Origin: Cyclostephanos tholiformis
Taxonomy: Eukaryota; Bacillariophyta; Thalassiosirophyceae; Thalassiosirales; Thalassiosiraceae
Assembly: GCA_036939975.1 (NCBI GenBank)
Contig: JALLPB010000278.1
Location: 1 to 18,531 of the forward strand
Direction: 5' to 3'
DNA length: 18,531 bases
Shown here: positions 1-8,372 of the stretch, in pieces
Position numbering within the stretch: the first letter of the stretch is position 1
Layout: every line of letters starts with the position of its first letter
Position numbers and translations under genes: made by a program
The notes under the pieces: model-generated
The model's input: only the letters and a program-made list of their open reading frames with translations
Told to the model about the DNA's origin: nothing
The model's database searches: none

Positions 1-26
1 ACAACACACACACACACACACACACA
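1..26. repeat. (CA)n microsatellite at the window edge
   Basis: A nearly pure CA dinucleotide run opens the window and probably continues outside it. The AT-rich stretch that follows, up to about 146, shows no coding signal. Confidence 0.9.
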
Positions 27-146
27 TCCGTCACTATAATCATTTATATATATGAATCATATGATATAATTCAATTGGTGCATTGATCACAAGAATACTT
101 ACCTCTTCTATCCTGGTCTGTTCTGAATTACACCCACCATCACATA

Positions 147-849
147 TTATAACATCGTTCTGTGCATCAGACTGAATGTTATTATTGCCATTTTTAGATT
201 GGTCGGAACTTTCAAACAAATGATACTGTGATCATTCTCATCAATTTTGCTCAAATTGCTCATGTCGACCGAAGAAGGCAGTTTACTTCTTTTTATATAA
301 AATAAGATGGTTGCAGATCTTTGATACTGCATTTTCACTGTAGAAACATTGTGACACATTTTGATAAAATTTGCCACTTCTACCTGATCATCATAATATT
401 TGTACCACCTGCCCAATTCATGCTATTGACATAATTGCAGTGTAATGATCTCCATTGTTTGGCTGTGCATAATGATTTACTGAAGCGATGAGGTCATATG
501 TCTTATCATCAGTTCCTTCATTGACTCTAAAATGTTCCATAGATCATGGCAATATGAATTTTCTGTCCAAACCTTGGCAAATATCTGACAGTATAGTGGA
601 GTCAACAAATTGTTGTCCAGCAGAACCTGCAAGTGCTGCAATGTCATTGAATATGAAATATGAAATACTGCAGTTTTGTGATGTAGTAAATGCAATCCTC
701 ATGTAGTGATGAACATGACTGTTCATAAACACAGATTGTGGTTCATGTCCAAGCTGTGAGAAGCCATTGGTGTTATTATAGTTGCACACAGCAGTAGCAG
801 CCATAGCTACCAAACTCAAATACCTGGTTCCTCTCTTGTCACCACTCAT
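147..849 (-). pseudogene. Decayed minus-strand coding region, family not recognised
   Basis: Three overlapping open stretches lie on the minus strand (849-544, 695-477 and 416-147) in different frames. This is what an old gene with small indels looks like. The first stretch continues directly from the 17-residue repeat block on its right, since its first residues MSGDKRGTR are a frame-shifted reading of the same repeat. Visible text includes an aromatic and Asn-rich segment (CNYNNTNGFSQLGHEPQSVF) and, further on, GRWYKYYDDQVEVANFIKMC. I see no catalytic motif and cannot name the family. It could instead be exons of a real gene with introns, but no convincing GT/AG pairs join the frames. Confidence 0.35.
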
Positions 850-1190
850 TGTGTTGACATCTAGAGCATCATTGATTGTTTTGATTTTGTCTTGTCATGC
901 CATCCTCTCTTGCCACCGCTCATTGTGCTGACTTGTGTTCTCAAACACCTGGTTCCTCTCTTGCCACCGCTTGTTGTGTTGATTTGCATTCTACCACTCT
1001 TGGTGCATTGCATCTAAAGCATCATTGATTGTTTTCATTTTGTCTTGTCATGCCATCCTCTCTTGCTGCCGCTCATTGTGCTGACTCGTGTTCTCGAACA
1101 TCTGGCTCCTCTCTTGCCACTGCTGTTGTGTTGATTCACATTCTCAAACACCTGGTTCCTCTCTCGCTACCGATCATTGCATTGACTCCC
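822..1190 (-). repeat. Tandem 51-bp repeats nested in a ~151-bp unit, encoding a 17-residue motif
   Basis: The string CCTCTCTTGCCACCGCT occurs at 904 and again at 955 (51-bp period). The longer block starting CATCATTGATTGTTTT occurs at 869 and 1020 (151-bp period). On the minus strand the repeats read as a charged, Gln/Glu-rich 17-residue motif, ERWQERNQVFENTSQHN, alternating with QDKIKTINDALDAMHQEW. This composition is coiled-coil-like. Single TGA and TAG stops and +1/-1 slips interrupt the frame, so it is not translated as it stands. It appears to be the amino-terminal side of the decayed region to its left. Confidence 0.65.
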
Positions 1191-1358
1191 TATCTATCAC
1201 CCTTGGTATTATGCATCTAGCGTGACATTCACTGTTTTCTTTCTCCAGGCTATTATGTTTAGCACATCACATTCTTTGTGTTTCAGCATTCTGTGCTCGT
1301 TGCAATACTCTTGGATCAGCATGCAAATTCATGATGTCAACTAAATTGCAGTGTTATT

Positions 1359-1575
1359 TTGTTAGGTTGTTGTGGTCATAATAATAATGGCAGAATGGTC
1401 AAATGGCAGGAATGCTGGAATGGCAGCATGGGAATGGCGGAATGGTTGCTGAATGACGGGATGGTCGAATGGCGGGAATGGCTACCTACCTACTATTTTA
1501 TGGTACATGCCGATGACGACACCAATGACACCGACAATACCGATGATGACCACATCTTTTAATCTTTTAATAGTA
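1359..1575 (+). repeat. Dispersed GGAATGG-rich repeat, copy A (3' part)
   Basis: Many irregular copies of GGAATGGC/AGAATGGT are followed by CTACCTACCTACTATTTTATGG, an Asp-codon-rich microsatellite (GATGAC, GACACC), and the tail TTTTAATCTTTTAA. The same order of blocks recurs at about 17,884 and 18,257 near the right edge. A short open frame (1359-1562) runs through it and ends in an Asp/Thr/Asn-rich tail after FMVHAD. The left part seen in the other two copies (GCTACGGAGTCACGCTGTTG, then ACTCCTCCGCAAGCCG) is missing here. Whether it is coding or a non-coding satellite-like repeat is open. Confidence 0.75.
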
Positions 1576-1780
1576 TTGATATGATCACCTGTGATGGCTT
1601 TTGTAGAAACAAAAAATTGCCAAATAATCTATCATAATAATATGGAAAAATTGCTCAAATACCTGATGTTTTTGTAATTAATATTATTTGGCCAATGGTA
1701 AGATTTATTCAGTTCCTGGACATGAGGTTTTTGTGTTAATTGATATGCTGACAGCATTTAATGCTAAGAATTAGAATTGA
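1576..1780. other. AT-rich non-coding stretch
   Basis: I see no open frame of note, no repeat and no RNA gene here. It separates repeat copy A from the GCAGCAC array. Confidence 0.5.
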
Positions 1781-2023
1781 GCAGCACTCTATGAAAACTG
1801 TATACTGTAACAGCACTTTATGCTCTCATCTCACTCATCAGCAGCACAAAATTACCCCGAAGATAAGTCATCCCTGAGCAGCACAAAAATCTTGATTTTC
1901 GGATGGGCATCTTTAAATTATGTTATTTGTGAATGGATTTTGTGTTGTTTCAATACAGTTTTCACCAAAATTTTAATAATCCAGGAGCATCACATAATGA
2001 AAACATTATTCCATAAGCAGCAC
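1781..2023 (+). repeat. GCAGCAC motif array, plus orientation
   Basis: GCAGCAC occurs at 1781, 1841, 1878 and 2017, with near-copies at 1810 (ACAGCAC) and about 1985 (GCATCAC). Most are followed by an A/T-rich run (consensus about RAGCAGCACWAAAWT). The same motif occurs in the opposite orientation at 3741, 3820 and 3899. GAGCAGCACAAAAAT at 1876-1890 has an exact reverse complement ending the run before GTGCTGCTC near 3827. Arrays of short motifs in opposite orientation at two ends resemble the subterminal transposase-binding repeats of cut-and-paste transposons, but no transposase is visible between them. Confidence 0.5.
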
Positions 2024-2197
2024 ACAAGTTTGCTAATTATAAATATGCCAACCGTGTTGTTTTAATCAGATTTTTGCACTTTGTGGACAATGCCAACCGA
2101 CTGATATCATAAAAATCATTGCCTCAGCCTTTAGTTTCAATAACACCTCCTCTGAGCCACACTCTATGTTATGGCACCGATTAGGAAGAAGAAGGGT

Positions 2198-2400
2198 GCA
2201 TCAACTCATCTTGTTGCATTGACTTGCCATGGTGTGTCATCCCCCCAGCACCAACTCATTTAGGTGGATCGACTTGCCACAGTGTGTCCTCCCCCTAATT
2301 GAACAATGAGACAACTGCCTGTGCACCAACTCGATCGACTTGTAGCAGTGTGTCATCGCCCTGTTTGAACAATGAGACTGCTTGTAGGTCTTTATTGTTA
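2198..2400. repeat. Degenerate tandem repeat, 50- and 66-bp steps
   Basis: The block CACCAACTCAT...GACTTGCCA...GTGTGTCATC occurs three times. GACTTG is at 2221, 2271 and 2337, so the steps are 50 and 66 bp. GAACAATGAGAC recurs at 2301 and 2367 (66 bp). Minus-strand open frames through it read the same repeats in different frames and are probably incidental. No function is suggested by the sequence. Confidence 0.6.
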
Positions 2401-2533
2401 TCCACGGAGTTAGAGAACATGACTGTGCAAATTTGAATGGTACATGGACACAATGCACTTATCACACAAATTTGGGAATTATCAGGTAGGTAAGATGGTG
2501 ACGACATGTTCTAGTGCTTAAAACTACCCAAAG

Positions 2534-2960
2534 ATGATGATGACTCATTCTAGTGATAAAAACAACCCAATGAAGGGAGGGAGTCAACAATCACCAATTT
2601 GTGTGGAGGTGATGGTAGCATCAGAGCCCAACATAGACACAACACAACCCCTTGCCACCCCAGCAAAGGCATTAATGGCAAAAGAGATATGGAAACAACT
2701 TAAGGGGGTGCAACAACCTAAATTTGATGAAACTAAAAAGGTGTTAAGTGATCTGGAGAAACATCTTATGTGGAAAATCAATTGACTGGAAGAAAGAATC
2801 AGAGAATTAGAAGTGTAAGAGAATAACATCAAATGAATGGAGGAGGCATTGTTATGGGAAGTACAAACTGTTTAAGAATGAAACTATCAAAAAGCATGAA
2901 AGGGAATGTTGCAATGATAAGACAAGAGATTGAGGAGTTGAGCAAGGGGTTGACTAGAGT
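2534..2960 (+). pseudogene. Decayed coiled-coil ORF, possibly gag-like
   Basis: A plus-strand frame opens at 2534 and runs 83 residues to a TGA. It continues in the same frame with recognisable heptad-like text (LEERIREL, MEEALLWEVQTV) broken by further TGA and TAA codons. Several stops stand where Arg CGA would fit, which is consistent with C-to-T decay. The second half is Glu/Lys/Leu-rich and should form a coiled coil. Its place between the two oppositely oriented GCAGCAC arrays suggests it belonged to the element they bound. No zinc knuckle or protease follows, so the gag-like label is only a guess. Confidence 0.4.
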
Positions 2961-3196
2961 GTGATATTCTTCAAGTGAGTAGATGTAATGAGTCTATTTT
3001 AAGCTGATATTGCCCATTATATTCTATTTGCTTAGATGGGATCTATTCTTTGGAAGGTTGACGTAATACATCACACATTTACGACATCCTGTATTTTTGT
3101 CCAAAATGCCATAAATGCAAAATACAGCATATGAAGTGTCACTATCATTCGAATAGCCACATTCATGACACTTCCATGAAAACAGCTCATATTAGG

Positions 3197-3560
3197 CTAA
3201 TAATACTGCAAGGGAGTGGTGTCAAGTCCGGAAGCAGAAACTGCTGCATAAACTTCTTCTATTCTAGGGAGAGGAGATGAGAGGAGAGTCAATCCACCAA
3301 CATAAAGGTGGTTGCATCTTGATGATACCACTGAGTGCAGGTCTTGTACAAAAATCCAGGTTTGCTCCATCAATTCACCAATGGTGAGTATTTGGGGCCT
3401 AGTTGGATAATTTTCAATGATGAATGAGACAAGAAAGTCAGATCCTAGGATGGAAATCAGCTGGCATAGCAACCTTTGCTGTTTAAGAATTCGCCTTCGA
3501 AATGACCTAATACCTCTTTTTGTATAGGAGAGAGCAGGAAGTGGGGAGTGATTCCTGATG
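3197..3560 (-). pseudogene. Minus-strand open fragment of unknown family
   Basis: An open frame of 91 residues ends at 3197 and stays open further upstream (rightward) with basic text (RGIRSFRRRILKQQR) before breaking up. Visible segments are hydrophobic/aromatic (DFLVSFIIENYPTRP) and a Leu/Ser-rich stretch (LYVGGLTLLSSPLPR). No catalytic motif is recognisable. It may be an exon remnant or simply a chance open frame in AT-rich DNA. The flanks 2961-3196 and 3561-3740 hold nothing else I can support. Confidence 0.2.
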
Positions 3561-3740
3561 ATTAAAATTCAGCGCAAGGGGGGAGTGAATGGTACTCCAC
3601 AAAGGGCAGATGTCATGGCTTCTAGTAAAGATTATTACTTGTTCTAAGTGCTAGGCTTAGCCACAGAGACAAAATGACCATGAAATGCATGTAGATTTCA
3701 AAGATATTATGCTTAGCCGAAATGTTTCAATTATTAAAAA

Positions 3741-3905
3741 GTGCTGCTGGTAGATGCCAAAATCTCACCTCTTCCTTGAAAATAAGATGGTAGGTATAGA
3801 TCTGCCAAGAAACATTTTTGTGCTGCTCACAGATTACTTATTTATGACTTTTAGGCTGCTTGTATTAACCCTATCTGAGGGTTAATACATCGAATTTAGT
3901 GCTGC
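3741..3905 (-). repeat. GCAGCAC motif array, minus orientation, 79-bp spacing
   Basis: GTGCTGC (the reverse complement of GCAGCAC) starts at 3741, 3820 and 3899, so both intervals are exactly 79 bp. A weaker copy (AGGCTGC) is near 3853. The orientation is opposite to the array at 1781-2023, giving an inverted arrangement about 2.1 kb across around the decayed ORF at 2534-2960. Confidence 0.5.
3861..3889. repeat. Perfect 12-bp inverted repeat with 5-nt loop
   Basis: TGTATTAACCCT at 3861-3872 is followed by the loop ATCTG and then AGGGTTAATACA at 3878-3889, an exact reverse complement. It lies within the minus-oriented GCAGCAC array. It could be a hairpin in RNA or a palindromic protein-binding site. 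There is no U-run directly after it, so it does not look like a terminator. Confidence 0.8.
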
Positions 3906-3939
3906 TTGTGGAGGATTAATATCATCACATAAATATCAT

Positions 3940-4364
3940 ATGCCCCAGGATTACTTTTTTAACCATCGGCCAAATAATATACTTTTCGAAAACGCCAGGC
4001 ATTTGAACAGACCTCCCTTTGAAGTAAGAGGCAGAATTGAGCAACAACCCAACAACAGACCATTACTTTTCCTAAGATCAACAACAAACACCACCAATTT
4101 CACCTACAATGGCCAGAGAATACAGTGGCTACTATGACACAACTTCCAAGTACACAGCAAAAGGAAATGATTCAGGATAGCAGGGATCAGCAGGGTGGCG
4201 GACAACGATGCTGCCATTGCCTGATGTAAGCATTCCAACACTACATGACATGCAACAGGAAGAGGTAAGGCATAGAGAGGAACTGCAACTGCACATTCAA
4301 GTCTTCAAAGCAGAACTTGTGGCAATTAATAGGTCTCAATATGACAAGATTCATAAGCAAAGGC
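3940..4364 (+). pseudogene. Plus-strand coding remnant interrupted by the LTR element
   Basis: An open frame from 3940 to 4137 (Asn/Arg/Pro-rich, for example FNHRPNNILFENARH) is followed in a neighbouring frame by text that stays open to the LTR edge, ending DMQQEEVRHREELQLHIQ and then YDKIHKQR. The charged, Gln/Glu-rich second half is coiled-coil-like. It stops being sensible at 4365, exactly where the LTR begins. The simplest reading is that the retrotransposon landed in an already coding or element-derived sequence. The family is not recognised. Confidence 0.3.
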
Positions 4365-4576
4365 TGTTTTAAGCATTTCTTGGGGGACTGTTGAATTCTT
4401 GGGGGATATAGACTTGAGTAGAGCTTCCACCTTGAGAGAGGAAAGTGATATATGAAAGTCTGGACTTGAAAATTATGAGCTATTTTAAATGGTTTAAAAT
4501 GAGGTCTCAACTGATGAAAAGGAACATGTGCTCATAAGGGTTTCTATGTGATCTCATATGTACAGGTGCACTTTCA

Positions 4577-4595
4577 AGGTGTCAACTTGACACCT
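4577..4595. promoter_or_regulatory. Palindrome in left LTR, conserved with compensatory change
   Basis: AGGTGTCAACTTGACACCT is a perfect inverted repeat with a single-base centre. The right LTR has AGGTGGCAAGTTGCCACCT at the matching place (10,150-10,168). One position changed T to G and its partner A to C, so pairing is kept in both. This points to a hairpin in the transcript or a dimeric protein-binding site rather than chance. Confidence 0.8.
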
Positions 4596-4904
4596 GACAC
4601 AAAAGATCCAGATCGAGTATGATGAGTCTTAATACACAATCTGTTGAACTTTGGAGCCATCAACAGTTCCAGCACTAGTTCCTAAAAATTTTTTGGATCT
4701 GTAGAAGCTAATATCAAATTTCTGTAAAATCAAAGTTATGGACAGACTGCCTCCATAACTTCAAATATGCAGGTTCATTCATGAACGTAATTTCAAATTT
4801 ACGGGAAATTTGGTCATTTTTATGGCTCAAATTTGATAGACATCGTTAGATCAGCCCATAACTTCGAATTTAATGCATCTAATATCAAGTTCCAGTATTT
4901 CCAT

Positions 4905-5120
4905 ATTTGTAGATGGCAAAACAGCCCATAATATTGAATATGGTGATAAAATATGACGTAAATAGCCTACATATTGCTATATTTGAAAACACAGATAAGC
5001 CCTAATATTGAATATGGCAATATGTCAGCAATATATTGCTAAAATATTGCTACATTCGAAAACACAGATAAGCCCTAATATCAAATATGGAGATATGTCA
5101 GCAATATATTGTGAAAATAT
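4905..5120. repeat. ~73-bp tandem repeats in left LTR
   Basis: GAAAACACAGATAAGCCC starts at 4985 and again at 5058 (73 bp), each followed by TAATAT and a variant of ATATGG, then ATATGTCAGCAATATATTG. A weaker third unit begins near 4919 (AGCCCATAATATTGAATATGG). The units insert about 450 nt relative to the right LTR, explaining much of the length difference between the two in this part. Confidence 0.7.
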
Positions 5121-5219
5121 ATATTTGTTATTAGATGGTTGACACAGCCTGTAACTTCAAATATAGATGGCACGTAAATTCAAATTTATGGGATTGCTGT
5201 GACACCCGTAATTTTAAAT

Positions 5220-5350
5220 TTACGGGTTTTCTGGCAAAAGGGGTCTATATTCGATATTTGGGTACAAAATGACCACGTATATCCGAATATACATATGCAT
5301 ATTCAAATATACATATGTATATTCGAATATACATAAATTCGATATTTTAC
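5220..5350. repeat. Cluster of short palindromes built on ATATTCGAATAT
   Basis: Between 5249 and 5350 the motif TATTCGAATATACATATG and variants recur three to four times, and one stretch (about 5305-5330) reads nearly the same on both strands. It lies in the presumed U3 region of the left LTR. The matching part of the right LTR holds a different palindromic repeat (GATTATATATAATC). Confidence 0.6.
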
Positions 5351-5459
5351 CGCCAGCTAGTTTCAAATATGCCGTAACTTCGAAATTAGCTGTGCCAGAT
5401 CTTTTCAAAGATATCTTTGGATCTTTTTGGGGATTTATCATCTAGTTGATTGGTCCATA

Positions 5460-6590
5460 CATTCTATGTAGTAATGCCAGTACGACTTCGGATATTGATC
5501 CATTCTAATTTGCTGCCGCATTGAACCCTTATGTTCCATTCATATGAACTGTCATGATAGTCCATGCATCTTTCCCAAATTTGGATTCTGCTTTGCAGAG
5601 GATGCCATCTTTGGCAATGAGTACTTTGTCTCCAACTTTGTAATCATAATCTATGTGACTGTTTTTGCACAGATTGTTACGATCTGTTAGAGATTGCCTG
5701 TGATCTCCAATTTTATTTCAGTCGGTGATGAATGGTATGTCAAAGAGCATCTCTCATCCAAATATAGCTGTGCCTGGTGAGGCTTTAAGTACTGTGTGAT
5801 ATGTTGAGCAAATGGCCCAGACTGCATTGTCAAGGAAGACATTGATGTCATTGGGGGTGACTGAGTTGGCCATATCTATTTCAGCCATGTGTAACATTCA
5901 AAACAGAATTTGCTTGCAGGTTCCTAACCATGGTTGGCTTACACTGTATGCCATATGATTCACATAGGCATTCAAAATGCAATTTGAACTCACTAACATT
6001 GTCATATTAAATAAGAGTTTGAAATCTTGGATATCTACACAACCAGGTTTTATTTACAAACTTTGCTATTCTGTCTGAGCTCTTATCAAAGATGTCCTCA
6101 GCTGTTAGCAGCTCTTTGCCGTTGACATTGTAAGTCCATAGTCATTTGACTAAGGGCAGTTCCATAATTTCAAACCAGCTGGAAGTGGGATCTATCATGG
6201 TTAGAGCCATGAAGTCAATCTGCAAGTTATCTCTGCCTTTAATAGTGTATGGACCAATGAGGTTGACACATAAGCATTTCCAGGGGATGCATATGATGAT
6301 TTTAGCCGGAAGGTGTCCATATTTGTAATTTCATGTCCCATTTATTTGGCAAGTCTTGCAGGACTTGTTTGTTAGTGAACAGATTGTGGTACGCATACCT
6401 TTCCAGTACATTGCAGCATTCATCATCTCTTTGAGATGAGTGTGTCCAGGGTGCTGTAGGTAGTGGTGATACCATAGGACTGCATGCCATTGGTGGCTTA
6501 GGGAAAACTAGCTGACCATCTTTGCAGACACACAAGGTGTTCTCAATGAGTTTGACTTCCTGTCCTTTGTCAGTAACTGCATTGCACTAA
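5460..6590 (-). pseudogene. Ty3/gypsy integrase remnant
   Basis: Reading leftward from 6590, an N-terminal zinc domain is visible (WYHHYLQHPGH near 6460, CKTCQ near 6355) but a TGA follows it. The catalytic core is recognisable: CVNLIGPYTI near 6265, YDNVSEFKLHFE near 6000, and QANSVLN near 5900. The first catalytic Asp is Asn (codon AAC at 6262-6264), and the Glu expected after QAN-x-x-L is Asn (5896-5898); the second Asp (6001-6003) remains. The C-terminal part is still clear (STYHTVLKASPGTAIFG, DYDYKVGDKVLIAKDGIL, WTIMTVHMNGT) and pol ends close to the left LTR. Multiple stops and frame changes make it non-functional. Confidence 0.88.
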
Positions 6591-7340
6591 GAGAGGTGTT
6601 TGAGAGCTGTATCTGCCTTTTGGGCATCGGCAACATCTGCTGTTGCGAGAGGGTATATGTCATCATCTTCACTGCAATTTGCAAACACTGTGTTCATTTG
6701 GATGCATTCAGTGTTTGGTGAAAGCTTACTTTCATTGTAGCATTGCCAGTGGTTTGAAAAAGTCTTCCACTGAATGGGATTTGTGCTTGGCTCACCAGTA
6801 GATGCGCCCAGTGTTGCATGGGTGTACTCATTGGCCAAGTTTTGCAAGAGATTATATTCCAATTGTGGTATTGCATTGGCAACAGTGTTGTGTATCCCTT
6901 TGATATAGACTATTTTGGGAGCGTATTCTTCCAAGAGTAACCTCCATCAGTATACTCTGTCAGAAGTCAAGCCTCGAGTATCTCTTGTGAGATTTTTGTG
7001 ATCTGTATAGACTTTGATTGGCTGCCCCCACAACATGCCTTTGAATTCCTTTAGTGTCTCCACTATGGCTAGGAGTTTAATACTGCGTTTAGCTTGCATT
7101 TTGGAAAGTTTCCTACTGAAGAATGCAATAGGCCTGTTATCCTGAGTTATCACTGCTCCCAATTGCATTGTTTGAGAAGTCAGGGTATGCCAGGACTACT
7201 TCTTTTGCAATAGTTGGTTTAACATTGTCAAATGCTTCTTGGTGAATTGGATCCCACTGCCCAGGGCTTTTCTTGATCTTAATTTTCTTGGTGGTTTTTG
7301 TTTCTCCACACTCTCAGGCCAGAGAGAGGGGCAGGCATTT
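6590..7340 (-). pseudogene. RNase H and connection region remnant
   Basis: The frame from 7168 to 6947 reads MQLGAVITQDNRPIAFFSRK, then LLAIVETLKEFKGMLWGQ and VYTDHKNLTRD, typical of the gypsy RNase H domain. The segment that usually precedes it, with the first catalytic Asp (YTDAS), is missing: the upstream text YPDFS joins straight to MQLG. The Glu-bearing helix before LLAIVE is shortened too. The final catalytic Asp is Asn (VANAIPQLEYN). A linker toward integrase (6934-6587) remains open and acidic (NCSEDDDIYPLATADVADAQ). The 3' end of RT (about 7180-7345) is split over three frames. Confidence 0.85.
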
Positions 7341-7342
7341 CA

Positions 7343-8031
7343 CTATGCTTTGCCCACATGTCTTGGTAGCATTGTACCATTCCAAGGAAGTGTCATAACT
7401 ACATTGTTAGGCAGGCTGAGTACAAGTATTGCCTGTACTTTCTTTTGCTGGGGTTTTATCCCTCCTTGAGTCAATATATAACCAAGGTATTCTATTTCAT
7501 GGGTACAGAAGAATGACTGAGCCACATTGACTTTAAGTCCGGCATTGTGCAGTCTGGTGAGCACAGTTAATTTTTTTAATAGGTGGTCATCCAGTGTTCC
7601 TCTAGTTATGATTAACAAATCATCTATGTACACTCGCACATAGGCTAGGGATACCATCAGGTCCATCATTTGGGCACGGAAGATGTCTGCCAACCCTCCA
7701 AACATATTGGCAATCTGTTATAAGAATATTATCCCCAAGGGAAGATGATTGTACACATCTCTGATGCTTCTGCATCTAACCTGATGGTGTAGTAGCCCAT
7801 GTTGAGGTCAAGGGCTGTCGCGTATGTGAAGCCTTCTAGCTCCTGTAAGGTTGTACTGATTTTTGGGATTGGATAAGGTTTCCTTATTATGCGCTTGTTA
7901 AGCTCCCCCAAATCGGACGTAGTACGGACTGTTCCATCCTTTTTGGGCATGATGAAGGTTGGTGATGCCCACCGCAAGGAAGGCTGCCATTTCAATACTC
8001 CTATTGAGCAGAGCCGATTGATCTCTTTCAT
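7343..8031 (-). pseudogene. Ty3/gypsy reverse transcriptase remnant
   Basis: Two open stretches, 8031-7729 and 7705-7343, hold the RT fingers and palm. The first has LCSIGVLKWQPS, IMPKKDGTVR, NKRIIRKPYPIPK and LDLNMGYYTIRL with the first catalytic Asp near 7808. The second has FGGLADIFRAQMMD and VYIDDLLIIT with the catalytic Asp pair near 7620-7624, followed by the thumb text EIEYLGYILTQGGIKPQ. All three catalytic Asp codons are intact, but a TAA at 7729-7731 follows FPWG and a one-base slip lies just before FGG. This is the best-preserved domain of the element and the basis of the family call. Confidence 0.93.
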
Positions 8032-8310
8032 GAGGATGGCATTGTGTCCGGATTGAGTCGGATCTTCTTGCTGGCTGAGTAATCCACAAAATATATTTCA
8101 AAGTCACCCACCTTATCAGTTTTAAAGGTGCCATTGGAGGTGCCCCATGATTGAGGGACAGCCCTTCTTGCAATGAATATGTTTTTGGAGGACCCTTTTT
8201 TCAAGAAAAGGAGGTCCCCACTCAACCCTGAGTCAAGTAGGACCCTAATTGTCTTTTGTGTGACAGTTAGTCTCCTGCTGGCACTGATTTTAGGCTTGGT
8301 AGCTCAAGTT
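8030..8310 (-). pseudogene. Retropepsin-like protease remnant
   Basis: On the minus strand RVLLDSGLSGDLLFLKKG places an Asp-Ser-Gly active-site triad at 8226-8234, followed by a beta-rich stretch (GTFKTDKVGDFEIYFVDYSA). The frame is the same as that of gag, so gag and protease were once a single frame or fused by readthrough. Only about 65 codons separate the active site from the RT start, shorter than I expect for this family, so an internal deletion near 8040 is likely. The frame also changes there. Confidence 0.8.
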
Positions 8311-8372
8311 GGGCACTTTTTAGCACTTGTTTGGCCCAAATTGGTTCTTACAAAAAATCATAATAACCGCTA

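Larger units (their letters stand above)
4365..5450 (-). repeat. Left (3') LTR of the gypsy element
   Basis: The first ~235 nt match the right LTR closely, with shared strings such as TAGACTTGAGTAG, AGAGAGGAAAGTGATA and TGAGCT. After an insertion of tandem repeats, further anchors match again: AGATGGCAC (about 5166 versus 10,264), CTGTGACACCC versus CTGTCACACCT, and GGGGTCTATATTCGATATTT versus GGGCGTCTACGAATATTT. In element orientation the plus-strand left end is the 3' end (U5 side) and the right part is U3. The inner edge near 5,450 is inferred from where pol ends; no clear polypurine tract is visible. Confidence 0.75.

Noticed and set aside
2237..2507. Cys/His-rich minus-strand ORFs as zinc-finger genes
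   Set aside because: The two frames read the same tandem DNA repeat and the Cys/His spacing follows the repeat, not a zinc-finger pattern.
5220..5441. Minus-strand 73-codon ORF in the left LTR
   Set aside because: It reads through the ATATTCGAATAT palindromes and has low-complexity Tyr/Ile/Met text. It is a by-product of the repeat.
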